This document shows positions 44,801 through 59,800 of a DNA stretch of 64,000 nt, piece by piece. Each line of letters opens with the position of its first letter. Within the stretch, counting starts at the first letter, position 1. This stretch comes from Nipponacmea schrenckii (lineage: Eukaryota > Mollusca > Gastropoda > Lottiidae): NCBI GenBank assembly GCA_030562195.1, contig JAUJPP010000012.1, positions 11,346,001-11,410,000 on the forward strand, in the 5' to 3' direction. The position numbers were made by a program, and so were the translations under genes. The notes beneath the pieces were generated by a model, which worked only from the letters and a program-made list of their open reading frames with translations, was not told the DNA's origin and ran no database searches.

Positions 44801-47800
44801 TAGTGAGAAGAAAAACTGCAGCAACTAAACAAAATGACAGAAGCTCTAGATCACATAGTATTCTTAGAATGGTGAGTAGAATATTTGAAATGAATTCACA
44901 GAAATTTGATATTTAAAGGAGATGTATGATCTGTTGTAACATTAGAATTATAAAATCAGTCTTAGATATTCCATTAATGACAATAAAAAGAAAAGCTCTG
45001 CCTATATTAACTAATTTAGACTGTCTTTTTTAATGGCTTTTGTTTATGAGAACCTGTTTCTTTTAACATTATATTTTGTTTATTATGAGGAAAAATATTA
45101 TACTTAGAATCTATCGCAAAATTTACCAAATTTGATGATAATTCTCTTAAGGGGGTTGACAACCCTAAACCTATGTACAAAAAATAGACGATTTCAACCC
45201 ATTTCTTTTCCACCTATCTGAAATATTTAAATATCAATGGAAAGAGGGGACTTTCAGCTATCCAAAAATATAAAATTTATTTCTTTATGACATTTCAACT
45301 TTAAGAAATAGGGTATGAAAGATGAACGAAAAAAACGTCAATTATTCCCTTAAAATAAGCATATCTACTAGGCTATTTAATATAGAAGGTTGAAATTTTG
45401 CACAACGCAAGTCTACATGTATCTCTACAAAATTACGTTGGCTTTTTGGAAAATTTTGTTTTGTTTTGAAGATATTGATAGAAATCAAAATTTTGCGAGT
45501 GCATTTACGAAAAATTGAATTTTTAAAACACTATTCATTTTATAAAAAAAAGCCAACGTAAAGTTATAGAGGACATCGTAAGCTTTAGCTGAAGCCAAAG
45601 TTTGTAAAAATCGGATAAATTGTAAGCGAGATATGCTTTTGGAAAAATGGCATTTTTTTTCAACATTTTGCAAACACATGTAAACCTTACTAAATTAACG
45701 ACCATGTTGTTAAAAGATTGTCTTTCATGCTGTAGAAATCTTTAAGCACCTTTTAGGCATCGATATGCACCGATATCCACACAATTGGAGTGCTAAAACA
45801 ATGGATTAGCACATGTCAAAACACCCCTACCCACCAATCATAAAATTTTCTTTGTTTACATGTGACGTAAAGATTTATGGGACATCACGTGACTTCTGGA
45901 TTCCCCCGATACACAAACTCTTACTTCGCGTGCCGATATTAACAATAACTGACCGGCAAACGTAGAGAATGTTTATTTAGCCGATGACGTTGTAATCACA
46001 AATGTCAACTGACAACGTAATTTGTACGTCTACATAGAGGAATACCCCGTTTTGTTCTATAAATAGATTATCTTCACGGACGGATATCAGACGAACTACT
46101 GAAGCGATTGAGCTAAAATTTTTACTAGATGTGTTTCTTTTAATGCCAAATAGAATGGATATAAACTTAATATGTTTCTTGATTGAAATACACTTCGAAC
46201 GATAAGGTTGTCAACCCCCTTAACACTGTTAACATCTAAATGATAATTCTTTTAACACTGTTAATATCTACATGATAATTCTTTTAACACTGTTAACATC
46301 TACATGATAATTCTCTTAACACTGTTAACATCTAAATGATAATTCTTTTAACACTGTTAACATCTACATGATAATTCTTTTAACACTGTAAACATCTACA
46401 TGATAATTTTCTTAACACTGTTAATATCTAAATGATAATTCGCTTAACACTGTTAACATCTTAGAGACTAAGAAGTATTTTATCAAAGTTGTTTTGTTTA
46501 TTTTTAGATAATAGAAAGTCGTGAAACTGGTGAAAATGATGCTGTAATGTTGTCACATCTAGTAAGTCAGGTTTACTTGAGAGTTATTTTTATCAATAGA
46601 CTTCAGTAGTAATAAATGACAAGCCTGTAGGCAAGGCTAGTAAAACAAACTTCTGTTTGATTATTATCGAATTTCAAAATATTGATTTCAGAATGAGTTT
46701 TACATCTTCCTTATTTTCACTAACATAGATTAAGAAGAGGTGCAATGCAATGCAGTGTACAATGAGGCAGACTAAGGCATAGAAGCTGCACCTGTTTATT
46801 ATCTATTTTGAGGAATCTCTAACATATCCTGGGCTCTGTACAAGTGACTTAAAGCATTTTCTTATGACGAATGGACCTGATTCACATTGAAAAGTTTCAA
46901 ATAGATCTCAGGCTAGTGTCATAGTCAATTTAAAACCTGAACTTGAAAGCTAGAAAAAAGAACTGGATGGCCTTGTAATGCTAATTTTTATATTAAAAAA
47001 TCAATTATCAGCTTACTGGAATAACAAAATATATAAGATACATTTTATATATATATTTTTCAGAATTTTGTTGATTTAGCTGGTTCTGAGAAAGCAGGAG
47101 ATAATTCTGGTGACAGACTTAAAGAAGGTTGTGCTATCAATAAAAGTCTATTATCTTTATCACAAGTTATCTTTAAACTAAGTGAAGGAGACAAGTATGT
47201 ATATTGTATTTTATTTTTAAACAATAGGCTACCAGTATTTATTCAAAATTTGCAAATAGTAAATACATATATACAGTATATCCTGCTCACACGACCACCT
47301 TTATTAAGAGCCCACCTTCACTAAGCGACCACAATAAATCCCCCTTCGAGTTTTCAATGTAATTATCGACTAATAAGCGACCACCTTCATTACGCGACCA
47401 GCGGCCATGTATTTACACTCCCAGTTGATTAAAATAACTCAATTAAGCGACCATGACACTTCTGATTATCTCCCGCAACAAAAATCATGATCACGCATCG
47501 GTGATATTCAATGAGATTATCGCTAATCGGTAATTAGATAATCTTCTACAGATTAATTTTACAGTTTGTTGCTGATTAATATTGAAAGATATCATCGTAT
47601 TGACAATTATTAAAAAGTACTGTAAAGGCTTCAATATTTCGTTTTTCGTAAAATTTAGACTACCAAAAATTTGATCAGAAAGCAAAAGTAGGGTGTACAA
47701 GATGTTGTTATAAAGACATATTAATCAGGTGAAAATGGAATAGTGCGTGTTACTGGGCAATTAAAATACAAGTAAAGATTGATATCTTATTGATTTACGG

Positions 47801-50800
47801 TAGAGAATTATGAGTTTGAAAACGATAATTACTACAATACAACACAATAGAGTATCCCGTCGGTAGATAGGAGACAGCATGCAAAAGCATTCGAAACTAT
47901 ACATGTATGAGTAAAAGTAAGATCCTATGATTTCCAAAATGTCAAAATGAAATGGTCTTGCAGTTCCTCTATTAAGAGGCCACCTTCACTCAGCGACCGT
48001 TTTTAAATATTCCCTTGAATGGTCTCTGAATGTAGGTTCTACTGTATATGGTTCTAGAAACAAGCCGAAGCTTATATTAATACATTACTATTTAAACTAT
48101 GAAATACAATTTATGCACATACAATGTAGTTATGATTAAATTAACAAAAATAATATTTACACTGTTTAAAACATTAAATAGTACATAATAATCATTCTAA
48201 TGTTGTAAGTTAGCTTATATAAGTACATGTAAGTAAGTTCATATATTGATAAGTTCTCTCAAGAAGCATAAATGTAGAATAAAAGGTGATATAAGAGTTC
48301 ATTTCTTTTAATATTCTCCTCATTCTAACAATAAGATTTCAAAAACTAAAACACAATACATATCATTCTCTGTCTAAAGGAATAGGTTTGCTATTTTTTA
48401 GGTGTTGAATTTGGTCATGAATATAATATGTAAATAGTCTTCAGAAGTACTTGATATACACAAAAATCACATAAATCATTCAAGAATGACTCAAACTAGG
48501 GATTTTAGTTTTTACTTCTATATGTGTATCTATGTTGACTTTCGAACATTCTGGACACACATGGATTTGATGATGGTAGTACACTGTATAGTGAAACCAG
48601 GAGTAGAGAATGAGCTCTATTAGCTAATAAATATTTAGACACCTCATTCCCATGCTTCTTTTCTTTGATCATTTCAACTTTATTTCAAAATGGAGATTTG
48701 ATATTTCAGTGAGGGTTATATTGGATATCGTGATTCTAAATTAACAAGAATATTACAGAATGCCTTGGGTGGAAACTCTAAAACAGCTATTATTTGTACC
48801 ATAGCACCAACCTCTATAGTAGAAAGCCATTCCACATTAAAGGTTTGAACCATTTCTAAACTTCATCAAATAAGACTTTGTCTTACAGCATGAGATGATA
48901 CTGTCAGTTACCGAATGCATTTATTTGACTTTATCCAATGATTTTTCCAAAGACTTGTATATATATACGCCACATTATAATGTCCGTCCGTCAGGCCGTC
49001 TGTCCACAATTGGCTTCTGAACGCAATAGAGACTACAGTTTTGATCAGATTTTGCGGTGATCAGTTATATTGACATGATCTTGGAAATGTTTGTTATTGA
49101 TAATTTTTTGAGTTATTGCTCTTGACTTATTCAAAACGTGTCTAAATTAAATTGTTAACTGCTATAGAGACTACATTTTTCGTCTGATTTGAATAAAATT
49201 TGGTCTGATCATTTTTATTGATGAAATCTTGAACAAGTTCGATGTTAACAATTTTCAGTTTTTTTTGAGTAAATGCCCTTGAATGAGTCAATAACCATCA
49301 AGATAAGCTTGTGAACGTGAAAGAGACTACAGTTATTGTCTAAAAAAAACTTGGTGTTATCATGTATATAAATTAGATCTTGAACATTAATTAGATCTTG
49401 AACAAGGCCCAAATATTGTTGGAGTTTTAACCTGTGTTTTAACAGAAATATCCTTTTTATTGGGCATTTCTTGTTTGGGTGTTTTAAGCTGGGAGTTTTT
49501 AAAAGGGCAGAAACAGCACAAGTTTTTTCATTAAAAGTGAAATGAAAACTTTTTAAGGCCAATAATTATATTACAGTTTGCATCCAGAGCAAAGAAAATA
49601 AAAAATAAACCTCATGTTAATGAAGTTTTAAATGGTGATGCATTATTAAAAAAGTATAGAATGGAAATACAAAGATTGCAGAAATCAGCTTCAGAGGTAG
49701 TTTACTGTTTATAGTTTTTTTATACTCCATTTTTACAAATTCGAGGTAGGATATGCAGGAGGAATAAAATGTTCTTATGTGATTCATTCTATCTGTTTAC
49801 TGTTGACATGACATCATGTTCTATTGTTGACAATTTTTTATATAAATATAAAATGTAGGCACCATTTTAGCTTTGCAGACAATTTTCATATACGACTTCA
49901 GAAGGAAACATAGATAATTCATTGTTATATAATTTGTATGATGTTTTATAAATTAAGATGGGAGTGATTGATATGCAAATGGAGAAGAATGAATTAGAAA
50001 GAAAACTGAAAGAAAAGGAAAATATACAATGTGAACAGAAAAGATTGATAGAAAATTTACAAAAGATGATTTGTACATCAAACTCAAATTCTGATGAAAA
50101 GAAAACAGAAGTACAGAAGGTAGGGTATTCTGTGTTTCATAATAGCAAAATTAGCCATGCAGACCACCTTCTTAAGCTATAATTATACAATGCTTTGGAG
50201 ATTGTAGATGTTTTTGATTGTTTGGATTCAGATCTATTTTCTACGGGACTTTTGAAGATCAAGATTTGGCTCAAAAAGCCATGTACATGAAACACATGAA
50301 AACATTGCATAAAATCTAAATGGGATTATAAAGAGGTTTTCTAACAGATTTATGTGTATCTGGGACACTGATTGCATTAAATTTGTACCATGCCAATTTT
50401 CAATGAGAGTTCTGTGGTTCCTGCAATTTCACTGATTATAATTGTTTGATGAGACATCTGTGGTTCCTGCAATTTCACTAATTTTAATTGTTTGATGATG
50501 TATTTAATTGTAAAAGGCCTTATGTGATCAAAGATGTTCTGCGTTAAGTGACATCACAGAAATCATATTAAAATGTGTCATTTGAAAATTGGAATGGTGC
50601 AAATCAGTACATGTAAAAGTGTAAAAAACGTCTTCATAATATCTTAAAGTGTGGATTACATTCCATAAAATGGTGACTGTTTGCCATATCAAAGACTTTG
50701 TCCAACAAGTTAACTTAAGGTTTTGCAAAATAAAGCCGTCTTCGTTAGCCCACAAGGTGCAGAAAAGTAGGACGTTAGCCCAATCTGCTTCAGTTGAGAC

Positions 50801-53800
50801 TTTATGATAACTGAAATTTTACTTTTGTAATTGTAGAAAAAGATGCGAAGAGAAACCTGGGCTGGACCTAAGCTACGAAGGATTAGTCACTGTAAGTATG
50901 AGAGACAAGCATTATATCAATAAATTTGTGTTTACCCACCTGATGAGATTGATGTAAAAACAGACTTACAATTTAGCCATGCATGTACTTACCTTTACTG
51001 GTACTGATGAATTTAGTAGACTGCTCAATGCTTATTTTGGCAGACTGGGTGAGCCGTGTTAGTGTTACGTGTTACATGGTTAATTTGGTGTTATAATACA
51101 GTGTACTATGAGTTATATATATATTGGGACCTCAAAATACTGTTGGATTAGCAAGTGTGTTGGATAACTCAAAATACACTGTATTAACATGAAGAATGAG
51201 TTCAATTTCGTGATATGTAATGGTGTTAACACTAACATGGAACACTAACACGAAATTTGACCTCAGTTCATAATAAGCTCCATTCATTTCTAAAATAACA
51301 TTCTGCTAATTATGTGACCTGTAAAGGGTTACAGTTAAATCAAACTGCCAAACAGAAATTTGAACACACTGTTTGTCAGTTAACATTGAAAGTTGAATGT
51401 CTTTTTTAAAGTTCCAGGAGCCGATTTTGGTGGAAACTCATTTTTATCACCAAATGAAATGAATTTTTCTTCTATGGATATAACAGAATGTGGAGTAAGG
51501 TTTAGAGAGGCCAATAGTATCATAGATACTTCTATATTTAGTACCTTCTCTGATACATCAATGGCATCAAGTAGATACCCAGGTGTATCTGGTAATGATT
51601 ATGAAATTGATAGAGAGAAGGAAGCCATGAAATTAAAGCTGAATGAATTGTACGTGATATACATTATGTTCCTAACACACTTTTCATCACACTAAATCAA
51701 TAAATGTTTTTCCAGTAGAGTGTATTTAGACACATCGTAACCAATCTGGTTACATAATAGACTTCTGTCTTGTTATTCTAGAAAAATGTTGATCAGATTG
51801 TCATGTCACTTTTGGCATTCTTTTTATTCTGGGATTGTGCTTGTGAGCTGCGGTGGCTGAGCGAGTTAAGCTTAAGGTCTACAGTTCTTTCCCGACAAAG
51901 GTTAAGATAATACCTGTGGATTTTTTCAACCTGATCAGTGATGCTGTTTGGAGGGACTAACATGTAAAATATCTAGTCATTCAGATGGGACAATAAACCT
52001 AGGTCCTGTGTGCCGTTAAAGATCCCTTGTCCCTTGACAGCAGTTGAACCTGGTATTCTGGCAAATTTCCATGCACAATGCATGTCTCTGCTTAACTTCA
52101 TAAGTCACTTCATTTCAATTTTTTTTAGAGTTAAAATGTTAGATGAATTAAATCAACAGTATTATAATAAAGTAGATGAACTAGAGGAATTACGACAATT
52201 TACATCATTTGAAAAGAATATAACAGAATCAGATATTGCAGAGAAAGTTCAGGTATGTACCATAGTACATGTAAGTGGGTATTAAAACCTTTTTTTAATG
52301 TTGTAAAATTTGAACAAAGTGTTCTTAACATGGTTTGGTTCCTAACATGGTTTGGTTATCTACATTATTTTTTATGAACACTGGCATTTTACTTCCAGTT
52401 TGTTTTTACAGGCAGCAACAGAGAAGATGAAAAGTGACTTGGATCAACAGAGTCAATATATTACTCAGGTTGAAGCTGAACTTTATAAAGTGGTGGAAGA
52501 TAAAACTGAGTTAAATCAACAACTAACGTCTAAGAAAGATGACCTGACTAAATTGCAGCAGAAGATTGATAAGGTATATATACAAGCAATAAGCCTTTTG
52601 CCTAGTTTGTTTAACAAAAAAAACTGTCATTTTAGAAAAAAATTTGTCATTTCAGTTTAAAAAAAAGAAAAACTGTCATTAAAACCTGTCATTTCAGTTA
52701 AAAAAAAACTGAGATTTCAGTTTTACAAAAAACCCAGTTGTTTCAGTTGAAAAAAAATAAAACTGTTATTTCAGTTTAAAGAAACTGTCATTTCAGTTTT
52801 GAAAAAAAACTGTCATTTTAGTTTTAAAAAAAACCTTGTCATTTTAGTTTAAAAAAAAAACACAGTTATTCCAATTTAAAAAAAATACTGTCATTTTATT
52901 TTTAAAAAAATACTGTCATTTAATTTAAAAAAAAATACTATCATTTAATTTTTTAAAAAAATACTGGCATTTCAGTTTTAAAAAAAATACTGTCATTTAA
53001 TTTTTAAAAAAAATACTGTCATTTAATTTTAAAAAAAATACTGTCATTTAATTTTAAAAAAAATACTGGCATTTCAGTTATAAAAAAAATACCTGTCCAG
53101 TCTTTTTAAAAAAAAATGTCATTTCATTTTTAAAAAATACTCTCTTTTCAGCACACATATTTGCAAAATAGTTTCATTAATTAGTATTTTAAGTTATTTT
53201 TATCTACTGATTTTTTTTATATATATTATATATTGCAATTTCAGTTGAATCGTGAATCTGATAAACAACATAAAACTAATCAAGATTATATTACTATGTT
53301 AGAGAGACAAGTTGAACAATCTGAGGCTAAGTTACAGAATGTTGATAAGATGAGACATTCTACAGGCCAGGTAAGATTTTTTTCATGGGGTGAAACTATA
53401 GTGACCAAAGGCATTTCTTGCTTTCAGAATAAGCTATTGTTTGTTCATTGAAACACAGAGGCTTCTAAAACGTCATGCACAAAATTTCAATAGGGTTAAG
53501 ATATCTGCAAGCTAAGAACATTCCATATTGTATAGCTAGGGATGCCTTTGAAGGAGTAGCTACCAACATAGCCTTCTTAGCGATTAATATTGCGATGGGT
53601 GTTCTCTATTCATATTGCAAATTTATGAACATGTTATTTATTATAGATGTTGACTAATGAGAAGAAACTGGGTGATGAGAAGGAAAAGAAAGCTTTTAAA
53701 GAACAAATTTCTAAGTTAGAAAGTCAACTAGAGGAGAAAAATTATGAGATTGATACATTAAAAATGGAGAACATAGAACTTTTAAAACATCAAGAAAAGG

Positions 53801-56800
53801 CAAGGGAGTATCGTTTAAAACTGCAGAAAATAGAAGATTCTAATGATTCAAATAGATTAGATAATTTTGAGACTTCAGAGATTATTGCAGGTTTAAAGAC
53901 AAAGGTTGAAGAACTAGAAGCAGAATTAGAGTTAAAGAATGAGGCTTTGAACAACATTGATTTGGCTGCTGAAACCTTCACGTCTGCTAATCCGGAACTT
54001 GAGACTAGAGTTACATCCCTTGAATCAGAACTCTCTCAACAAAATGAGCTTGTTTTAGAGAAAGTGAAAGCGTTTGAAGACTTAAAAGCAGAATTTGATG
54101 AAAATAGTTATTTATTAACCCAGAAAGACGAAGCATTCAATCTCCTTCAAACAGAATTGGAAGAAACAAAAGAAGAACTTGCTCAAACCAACAAGTCTTG
54201 CATAGAATTGGAAGATAGAATTGAAAAATTCAAAATGGAAATTGAAAGCCTTAAGATTGAAGTAACTGAAAAGAATCAAGCTTTAGAAGCAATTAATTTA
54301 GATAATATTGTTGTTTCAAATGTCGAATCTCAGATCACCCAATTCCAAGCAGAAATTGAAAATCTGGAAAAGAAACTCAAAGAAAAGACAGTAGAGACTG
54401 AGCAACTGGAAGTAGACTGTGTCACAATCAAACAGGAGATGTCAAGTGAGATTCATAGATTAACAGAGGAGTTAGAGGTTAGAAAGACTGCAATAGACGT
54501 TATTCCTGATAATTCTAATGAAGTCGACAAACTTCAGTCCACTATCAAGGAACTGCAGCAGGAGTTACAAGAGACAAAGGAAGCTTTAAAATCAAAATCT
54601 CAACATATAGAGGCACTAGAGTCTATGTCCAATGTCAGTTTCACAGAAGAACTGGGTGTACCTCAATCTGCTTTGAGACAACCATTATCTTCTGGAATGA
54701 GTTTAGAAGATGAATTAAAACAGACTCTCACTGGTTCTGGAATGAGTTTAGAAGATGAGTTGAAGCAGGCTCCTTCTAGTTCTGAAATGAGTTTAGAGGA
54801 TGAATTGAAGCAAGCTCCTACTAGTTCTGGAATGAATTTAGAGGATGAATTGAAGCAGGCTCCTACTATTTCTAGAATGAGTTTAGAGGATGAATTGAAG
54901 CAGGCTCCTACTAGTTCCGGAATGAGTTTAGAATATGAAATGAAACAGGCCCCCACTTTGCTGTCCACTCACCAAGAGGAAATCCTCCAAAGCCGTATTC
55001 TCGAATTAGAAGAACAGTTGAAAGAAGCGTTAACTAAGCTGTCTGAGTTGTCGTCAACCTCAGATTTAAAGAATTGTTTGAATGAACAAGTGAATTCTTT
55101 ACAAGAAAAACTAAACCAGTGTTCTATAGATATGGAAACCATGCAAACCAACACTGAACAACAAATTTCTATGAAAAATACTGAAATTGAGCATTTGAAT
55201 GCCAAGCTAGAATTACTTAAAGTGCAAAATGTGGAAGAAATAGCAGGCAAACTAGAAGAAAAAGAAGCTGAAGTCTCAGAGTTGAAGCAACAGTTACTTG
55301 ATTTGGAAAATAAGCTGCAAAACATGGTAGAGGCAGGAAGTGCCAAAATACGTGACTTGGATAAACAAGTTGAAGATTTACAAAATAACTTGGAATTCAA
55401 AGAAAATGAAATGACCAAGATTTTGTGTAATTTAGAAGAAACTCAACAGCAGTTGGATTCAGCCAATGAAAAGATCAATTCAGTTGAAGCAGAGACCCGA
55501 ACCGTGACAGAGCTCACCAACCAGATTGAAGATCTACAGAGTCTACTGGAATCTAAAGAAATGGAGATTACAGATCTATTGGGAAAGATTGAGGAAAGCA
55601 ATGTATCTCAAGAAGGTGGATCCGACCAACGCTTGTCTTTTGAAACGGGTAATGTGTCAGGGCAGGTTCAGGAATTAAAGAAATTCTTTGAAGCTGAATG
55701 TACTCCATCAAAAAGAATCAGAAGAGATTCCAACCAAATCCTTGATGAAATAGTGGTTCAAAAAGCGGGATTGGAAGCTGAGTTGACAAAAGCTAATGAT
55801 CTGATACAAGAACTGAAGAGTCTTTTAGAAGTTAAAGAAGTAGAAGTGAATGACTTGACCAAACAACTTGACGAGAGTAAAGAAGAGATTGGGGTCATGT
55901 CATCTGTGAATGACAAAGTCACAGAATATGAAAAGCTTTTACAGAACAAAGACAAGACCATTTTATCGCTTCAAGAAGCAGAAAAGAGGGGACTAAAACT
56001 GGAAGAAGAACAATTTGTTTCACAAGAAAAGATGATACTCATGGAAGAAGAACTTCAGATGAAATCAGAAACCCTCACTGATACACTGAGTAAAGTTTCA
56101 GAGCTGGAAATCCAAATAGAGACACTACAAAATGAGGTTGGCGATTTAGAAGCCATTGTTGACAAGGAAACCAATGAGAATACAGAAAATAAAGAAAAAA
56201 ATTTGGCATTACAGGAAGAAATTTCTATGTACAGAGCAGAAATAGAAAAATTAAGTGACCAAATCAAAGAATTGAATTCCACTTGTCAGAAGTCTACTCA
56301 TGAGTTCCATAAACTCCAAGAAGATCACACAGAGCTTCAGTCATGGTACCAAAAGCAACAGGAAGCAGAAACTTTACGAGCAGAAGGAAAAGATACAGAG
56401 ACATTACTTAAAGAACAATTGACAAATCTAAGAGAAGAATTCAACACCAAAAGAGATGAAATGGATAAATTAGAAGTGAATTTGAATCAGCAACTGAATG
56501 CAAAAAATTCTGAACTGGAATCACTGCAGAAAGACTTGAAGGCCATCACTATTGAACAGAAGAAAGACATGGAAGATAAGTCAACACTTGAAAAAGAAAT
56601 CTTGGCACTGAAAGAAGAAATAGCAGCTAAAAATGACGAAATCAGTCAAATTGAAAGCAACCACAATGAAACCATTTCTAGCAAGGATGAAGAATTGATA
56701 AATCTTCAAACAGAATTAGAATCATTGAAGAACCAGATCGAATCTGAATTAACAGTGCTCTTAGCAGAAAAGAGTAACTTAGAACACAAAGTTCAAACGC

Positions 56801-59800
56801 AAGAAGAAGAAATTTCTACATTGAAAGATGATTTGGAAGAGAAGAATCAGACCATTACTATTCTTGAGAATGATAAGATGGAATTAGAAGAACATTTCCA
56901 GGAATTTTCATCCAAACATGAAGAAATTTTAGCCATCAAACAATCAGAAATGACTTGCCTTCAAGAACAACTGAGTCAAGCCCAGTCCAGTATATCAGAA
57001 AAAGAAAAAGACCTTGAGGTTGAAATGTTAGAAGACCGGGATATTCTCATGGATGAAATTTCCAAATTACAAACTTCTGTTCAAGATAAAGATGCTATGC
57101 TGTCTAATATTAGAATAGAGCATGCTGAAAGTATAAGAAAACTTGAAGAGCAACTAACAAGTGTAGAAGAAATAAAACAAATTAATTTAGAACACTTAAA
57201 AAAGGAAGATTCACTCCAGCTGCAAATTGAGAGTCTGAAAGAACAACTATCAGTTAGTGAAAATGCTCAAGAACAAATGAAAATCCAAACTGAAGAATAT
57301 TCTGAAAGGGAAGTGATGCTTAAAAAACAAATTGAAAGTTTTCATGAACAACTTACAAGCAAAAGTGATCTCCATGAACAGATTGTCAAAATAAGAGATG
57401 AACATTCCCGAACAGAAAACCATCTGCTTGAACAAGTAACAGAGTTAAAATCACATTTGTTACAAGAAGAGACAAAAATTACCTCACTAAATGAAGAGTG
57501 CGAAGGCTTGAAGACTAAAGTGAAGTCACTTGAAGCAGAACTATCAGACCAGGAATCCACTAGCAAGAAAGAGCATTGTAAACTTTCTGAAGAACTTGAT
57601 GAATTGAACTCCCAACTTTTAGAGAAAAAAAGTCACATTGAAACTTTAGAAAATGACTTAAAACAAACTACAGCAGACTTGAATGAAGAAATAATAACTC
57701 TTCAAAGTAACATTGAAGAAAGAAATGATATCATTAGTCAGTTGCAGGAAAAACTGTCCAAGAGTAGTACGAAAGTGACAAAGTTGAAGCAGGAGAATTT
57801 GAATTGTTCTTTATTCGAAAGTCCTGCAACTACTGCTGAAGAAAGAATAAATGAACTTGTTCGTGAAAAGGCTGATTTTGAAAATAGACTAGAAGAACTT
57901 CAGAAGGAAAATGAATTGGTAAAGTTTTTTACTTTATAATGTCTTTAGTGATTTGTCAGTCCTGTAATGATTGAAATTATGCATTTGATCTTGGTCAGCA
58001 AGTTTATTTATTGTGTTCAGCCATCTGATGTTCCAATATTTAACCCTTTTTAACACGGTGCTGTCAAATTGCAACTGTTATATTGTAAGTTATTATCAAA
58101 TGTGCTGAATAAGACAATAATGAAGTCTACTTTTTAGACCATGGCATAGACCTACAGTGTTTTTCATCTAGTTAAACCAGATGAGATTATTCTATTGAAG
58201 TCTTAAATTTATTTATAGAAATTAGAAGAAATGGAACAAAATAATAAGAAAATTGTGATAGAAATGAAAAGACAGGTGAGTTACTACTATCTTTATGTCT
58301 CAACTGAGAGCCTTCATTATCTTACTAATGATGCTGTGTTATTCAGGGAATTTGACACACTATTGTGGCAAGTCTGACAAATGACTAAAAGATGTCAATT
58401 GTTATTATGTTGGTCAAGTTTCATTATTTGATTTAGAAGGCTATGTGAGCATTACTAGCTTGTAATTTCTTTCTTTTGTATCTTTTTAGATTAATTAATT
58501 GACTACAAACTCTCTATTTGTTGTAGCAGTGGTTTTAATTATAAATATTTTCTATAATTTCCATTTGCCCTCCTTATTTGACATCAATCTGCCAAAGTGT
58601 ATGACATCATTTTGTTTTGGAATTGAATTTCATTCTAATTAGTGCTGCCACAATATATCGTTGAATCAATGTTTTCGTGATACGACATGTTTCGCGTATC
58701 GTATCACAAGGTCGTGTATCGATACTTGACGATACAGGGCATTCCATAAAAAGTGGGTACTATTTTATTTACTAGTCAGTGAATGCAAGCTTATCGGATC
58801 ATAAATTCCTTATGTGGACTTCACTGAAATCCATTGTTTTAAAAATAACTTGTAAAATTACTAGTAATAACATTTTGTTACCTCAAATTATATGTGTTAG
58901 AAATTATAAAATATTGAAACCTTGGAGAACAAGTGTTAGTTTTTATCTATTACTCCATATCGCGATACGTATTGTATCGTTAGCCTTGTATTGCGATGCA
59001 TATCATATCGTGGCATGACTAACAATACCCAGCACTAATTCTAATACAAATGTTATGTCTATTTCAGCGATCTTTATTACGAGCACAGTTTAAAGGATTA
59101 CAAACAGAAAATGAGAGATTAGAAAGAGTCTCTAAGTTATATCATGATAGATGTAATGTAAGTTTTTGTATACACATATTGACCTGTAGACATATTTAAC
59201 CCTACATTTAAACATTACCTTATATTCAAACTTTGTTAAACTTAGTATGCATATATATATGTTTATCAGATTTCCGTTCCCACTGTTTTTCCTTTCCATC
59301 ATCTACAAGTTGGCTAGATTTCCTTGCCTGGCAAGCTCTTTTCTTCATGTATAAAGCTGATAATGAGATAAATTGACTTCCATTGTAAAAGAAATTATAA
59401 AGTAAAATGTGATTTATAAACTTTAGATATGATTGAAATAGCAAAAAGTGTCACTATTAAACTTTTAATTGTAGGATATGGTAACAGATTATCGAGCATT
59501 AAAAGATGAGAAAGAAACATGGGATGAACAATTAGCAGAAAAACAAGGTGCGTGTTTTAGAATTTGCATTACTCTCTTATAAAAATGAAAGATGGCTTAT
59601 CTGAGGTTCTATAGCACAGCAGATAGAGTTTGAAAGTCCAATGACCTTGAATAAGTCATCTTCACTCATAATTCCAGTCTACTTGGCTGCAATTGAGTAC
59701 AGATAATCTGGGAAAGATCAATATATTTTTGATATTGATTCGAATAAAGAGCTCTATCAACTAGTTAGAACTGTTTGAGCAGAGGAGCATGTTGATCAGA

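Noticed and set aside
53475..53657. 60-codon frame just before the long CENP-E exon
   Set aside because: It lies in the intron, lacks coiled-coil character and is separated from exon 18 by a clear acceptor at 53645-53646.
54663..57566. Multiple Ser/Phe/Cys-rich antisense frames under the long CENP-E exon
   Set aside because: They are shadows of Glu/Lys/Leu-rich coding sequence read on the opposite strand.
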